DNA of 7,537 nucleotides from Planctomycetaceae bacterium (GTDB lineage Bacteria > Planctomycetota > Planctomycetia > Planctomycetales > Planctomycetaceae), in contig JAGQQB010000176.1 in NCBI GenBank assembly GCA_020426425.1, forward strand, positions 1-7,537, in the 5' to 3' direction. Positions 5,518-7,537 of this stretch are shown here, piece by piece. Position 1 is the first letter of the stretch, and the number at the start of each line of letters is the position of its first letter. Made by a program: the position numbers and the translations under genes. A model generated the notes under the pieces. It was given only the letters and a program-made list of their open reading frames with translations. It did no database searches and had not been told where the DNA came from.

Positions 5518-6879
5518 ATGCCCGAATGGCAGACCTGGGACACCTGGATCGTGATCGTGGCCGCTGTTGCCGCCATGTCGTGCTGTGTACCTGGAACGTG
5601 GCTCGTACTGCGACGACAAAGCCTTATGGGTGATGCACTTAGCCACACAGCCCTACCTGGAGTTGTCCTCGCCTTCCTGTCGGTCCGCCTGGCCGAACAG
5701 GCGGGCTGGCTAAGAGGCGAAAGCCTGTCACTGCTCGAACCGACACTGCTTGCTGTCGGGGCCATGGTCATCGGCGTCCTCACGGCCCTGTTCACTGAGG
5801 CGGTCCAGAAACTGGGACAAGTTGAGGCGTCGGCGGCGCTGGGCGTGGTCTTCACCTCCTTCTTCGCCCTGGGCCTGTTGCTCGTCCGTTTGTACGCCAA
5901 TAATGTTGATATCGACCCCGACTGCGTGCTGTTTGGCCAGTTGGAACTCGTCATCTGGGATGTCGTCCCCGTTCTCGGCCTGCGGCTTCCCCAGGCGCTG
6001 CTGAGCAATGGACTCTTGCTAATTCTGAACCTGACCCTCACGACGCTGCTGTTCAAAGAACTCCGAATCTCCACCTTCGACCCCGAATTGGCGACGACGC
6101 TCGGCATTCCTGCTCGGGCGATTCACTACACGATGATGGCCCTCACCGCCGCCACGCTGGTGACGGCGTTTTCATCGGTGGGGAGCATCCTGGTGATCGG
6201 ACTGCTCATCGTCCCCGCCGCCGCCGCCAGTCTGCTCACCGACCGGCTCAAGATGTTGATTCTGTTGTCACTTGCGCTAGCGGTCGGAAGTGCGCTGCTG
6301 GGGCATGTGCTGGCGCGCACATTGCCACCACTTGTGTTCGGACCACTCGGCCTCTCCACGGTGCGGGACGTGAGCACTTCCGGAATGATGGCCGTCGCAG
6401 CAGGACTTCTGTTCCTGATAGCACTGCTGTTCTCTCCGCGACACGGCATCCTGGGCAAGCTACTGCACCACCTGCGCCTCTCCCTCGACATCGCCGCCGA
6501 CGATATTCTGGGAACGCTATATCGGCACGAAGAAGTCACTCGAACCGATCCCGTCCCTGAGGTCTCGCTCGCCCCCATGTGGACATGGCTCACCCCGTGG
6601 TATCTGCGCCGCAGAGGCTGGGCGGTCTCAACTTCGGAAGGGCTGCAATTGACTTCGACCGGCCGGTCACGGGCCGAACGCATTGTCCGTGCCCACCGAT
6701 TGTGGGAGAGTTACATGCAGAAACACTTCGAACTCCCCGACGATCACCTGCACGCGACCGCGCACCTCGTCGAACACTTCCTCGATGAGGAACTGCAACA
6801 GCGTTTGTTCGACGAGCTGGACGCTCCGGCCAACGACCCCCACGGACGGACCATCCCTCAAGCCCCGCCGACGCCATGA
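5518..6879 (+). CDS. ABC-3 family metal permease (Mn/Zn/Fe type) fused to a C-terminal DtxR/MntR-like domain
   Basis: The product is 453 residues from ATG 5518. That ATG has GAGG nine bases upstream; an in-frame ATG at 5503 lacks a ribosome site and would add five residues. Residues about 10-307 are an inner-membrane permease with roughly eight hydrophobic segments. The family signature DALSHTALPGVVLAFL is at 39-54, and SILVIGLLIVPAAAASLL is at 223-240. It is related to MntB, ZnuB and TroC/TroD, which move divalent metals with an ATPase and a binding protein. Residues about 323-445 match the DtxR/MntR fold: a shortened winged helix (DDILGTLYRHEE to LQLTSTGR), then the metal-binding and dimerisation part, IVRAHRLWE (389-397) and HLHATAHLVEHFLDEEL (410-426), ending PHGRTIP. 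DtxR-type ligands appear at His393, Glu397, His412, His416, Glu419 and His420. No ATPase or binding protein is adjacent. Its stop overlaps the next start (ATGA). The metal specificity cannot be read from sequence. Confidence 0.93.
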   Translation: MPEWQTWDTWIVIVAAVAAMSCCVPGTWLVLRRQSLMGDALSHTALPGVVLAFLSVRLAEQAGWLRGESLSLLEPTLLAVGAMVIGVLTALFTEAVQKLGQVEASAALGVVFTSFFALGLLLVRLYANNVDIDPDCVLFGQLELVIWDVVPVLGLRLPQALLSNGLLLILNLTLTTLLFKELRISTFDPELATTLGIPARAIHYTMMALTAATLVTAFSSVGSILVIGLLIVPAAAASLLTDRLKMLILLSLALAVGSALLGHVLARTLPPLVFGPLGLSTVRDVSTSGMMAVAAGLLFLIALLFSPRHGILGKLLHHLRLSLDIAADDILGTLYRHEEVTRTDPVPEVSLAPMWTWLTPWYLRRRGWAVSTSEGLQLTSTGRSRAERIVRAHRLWESYMQKHFELPDDHLHATAHLVEHFLDEELQQRLFDELDAPANDPHGRTIPQAPPTP

Positions 6880-7537
6880 GTCATCACCGCGCTACAGTAA
6901 GTCGCTTCAGTGTCGCGCGATTCTCCGAATCGTGCCGAGTCCAACTCGATCGACGAAAGACGGGAACGCCGCGGAGCATTAAATCGCGCCGCCAACTGGA
7001 CGGGACCAGGTCCTTAATCGAGGGGGAAATCACACTCACGACTCAGCGGACCACAACTCAACGCACCGCAGATCGGCGTGCATCGATCAAGACCTCGCTG
7101 CTGCTCCTCACGCTCCTCTTCACCATACCCCAGAGCCACTCAGCAATGGCCGCCGAAACTTGGCAGGCTGGTGTCGCAAGTTCGATCATCACACCGCCGG
7201 CCTACATGCCGATGGCGGGCTACGCCAGTAGAGGCCGCAAACCAGCCGAGTCGAAACTCACGGAACTCTGGGCCAAGGCCCTGGTCCTGCAACCGACCAC
7301 CGGCGACCAGATTGTGCTCGTCACGCTCGATCTTATCGGCATGGAACGAACCCTCGGAAATCGCATCTGCACGCAGCTGGCCAAGAGATACGGCCTGCAG
7401 CGATCCCAAATCGCCTTGAGCACATCGCATACGCATACCGGCCCCATCATCCAGGGGAACCTGCGACCAATGTACGACACGCTGCTGACCGCCGAAGACC
7501 GGGAACAGGTCCAGCGCTACGCCGCCCAGGTTGAACA
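6876..7537 (+). CDS. Neutral/alkaline ceramidase-domain protein, exported, 3' end outside the window
   Basis: The frame is open from ATG 6876 to the right edge (220 codons). Hydrophobic core TSLLLLTLLFTI (73-84) and SHSAMA then AE (cleavage likely after 92) form a clear signal peptide. The mature part begins WQAGVASSIITPP and continues with MAGYASRGRKPAESKLTELW and IVLVTLDLIGMER. STSHTHTGP (182-190) carries the first zinc-ligand His region known from neutral ceramidase (PF04734). Many planctomycete paralogues of this family are not proven ceramidases, so the substrate is open. The start is uncertain. ATG 6876 overlaps the permease stop by 4 bases but has no ribosome site, and it yields a 72-residue, Arg/Ser/Thr-rich stretch before the signal peptide that looks non-coding. 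A strong GAGGGGG (7020-7026) is followed 11 bases later by in-frame ACG (7038), which would give a normal signal peptide. The only other in-frame ATG, 7146, removes the signal peptide. The family call is firm from residue 97 on. Confidence 0.85.
   Translation, partial: MSHHRATVSRFSVARFSESCRVQLDRRKTGTPRSIKSRRQLDGTRSLIEGEITLTTQRTTTQRTADRRASIKTSLLLLTLLFTIPQSHSAMAAETWQAGVASSIITPPAYMPMAGYASRGRKPAESKLTELWAKALVLQPTTGDQIVLVTLDLIGMERTLGNRICTQLAKRYGLQRSQIALSTSHTHTGPIIQGNLRPMYDTLLTAEDREQVQRYAAQVE
6915..6948. repeat. Two adjacent small hairpins between the permease and the ceramidase domain
   Basis: CGATTC-TCC-GAATCG (6918-6932) is a perfect 6-bp stem with a 3-base loop. It extends to about 9 pairs (6915-6935), counting one G-T pair. 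It is followed directly by CGAGT-CCA-ACTCG (6936-6948), a 5-bp stem with a 3-base loop. No T-run follows, so they are not classical terminators. They lie in the stretch just after the permease stop whose coding status is doubtful. They could be a processing or attenuation element in an intercistronic leader, or chance. Confidence 0.3.
7020..7026 (+). promoter_or_regulatory. Strong Shine-Dalgarno-like GAGGGGG without a standard start codon
   Basis: GAGGGGG is the best ribosome-binding sequence near the ceramidase-domain gene. No in-frame ATG, GTG or TTG follows within range; the in-frame codon 11 bases downstream is ACG (7038-7040). A protein starting there would have an 18-residue basic N-terminus (TTQRTTTQRTADRRASIK) directly before the hydrophobic core of the signal peptide, which is normal for an exported protein. 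This site therefore bears on which start is real. Confidence 0.4.

Noticed and set aside
5154..5633. Plus-strand frame across the divergent spacer (159 codons) as a small gene
   Set aside because: It overlaps the VWA 5' end and the permease start in another frame, has no ribosome site, and its product is Pro/Arg-rich without pattern.
5442..6107. Minus-strand open frame of 221 codons opposite the permease
   Set aside because: The Ser/Arg/Thr-rich product has no motifs and is antisense to a clear ABC-3 permease.
6655..6670. GACCGGCCGGTC palindrome as an operator
   Set aside because: It lies inside codons of the DtxR-like domain (the S-T-G-R-S region) in GC-rich sequence, so coding constraint is the simpler explanation.
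6977..6984. CATTAAAT as a -10 box for the ceramidase-domain gene
   Set aside because: No -35-like sequence sits at a suitable distance upstream, so there is too little to call a promoter.

Overview
The window is moderately G+C-rich bacterial DNA. It most likely comes from a planctomycete (Planctomycetota). This is inferred from the protein families present: a membrane-anchored von Willebrand A protein of the type common there, a neutral-ceramidase-domain protein with a signal peptide, and a metal-transport permease fused to a DtxR-like regulator domain. No rRNA or other marker gene confirms it.

The layout is two divergent gene groups around a 281-base spacer (5237-5517). Leftward (minus strand), in transcription order, are a VWA-domain protein (5236-3365), the EF-P lysine ligase EpmA (3329-2337), the arabinose-5-phosphate isomerase KdsD/KpsF (2228-1200) and an LptC/LptA-like envelope protein (1179 down to the left edge, incomplete). 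Gaps are 35, 108 and 20 bases, so this reads as one operon. A possible internal promoter lies in front of kdsD. KdsD makes the first dedicated intermediate of Kdo, and the LptC/LptA-like product would belong to lipopolysaccharide export, so the distal half is an outer-membrane LPS module. EpmA modifies elongation factor P. The VWA protein has no assignable function.

Rightward (plus strand) are an ABC-3 family metal permease (Mn/Zn/Fe type) carrying a C-terminal DtxR/MntR-like domain (5518-6879), and then, overlapping it by 4 bases, a neutral/alkaline ceramidase-domain protein that runs off the right edge. No ATPase or substrate-binding protein accompanies the permease in this window.

The items most worth a second look are the permease-regulator fusion with a histidine at a normally Cys/Glu metal-ligand position and a shortened helix-turn-helix, the inverted repeat just upstream of it, and the unclear start of the ceramidase-domain gene, where a strong ribosome-binding site is followed by ACG rather than ATG. 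I saw no tRNA, rRNA, insertion sequence, CRISPR array or convincing rho-independent terminator.
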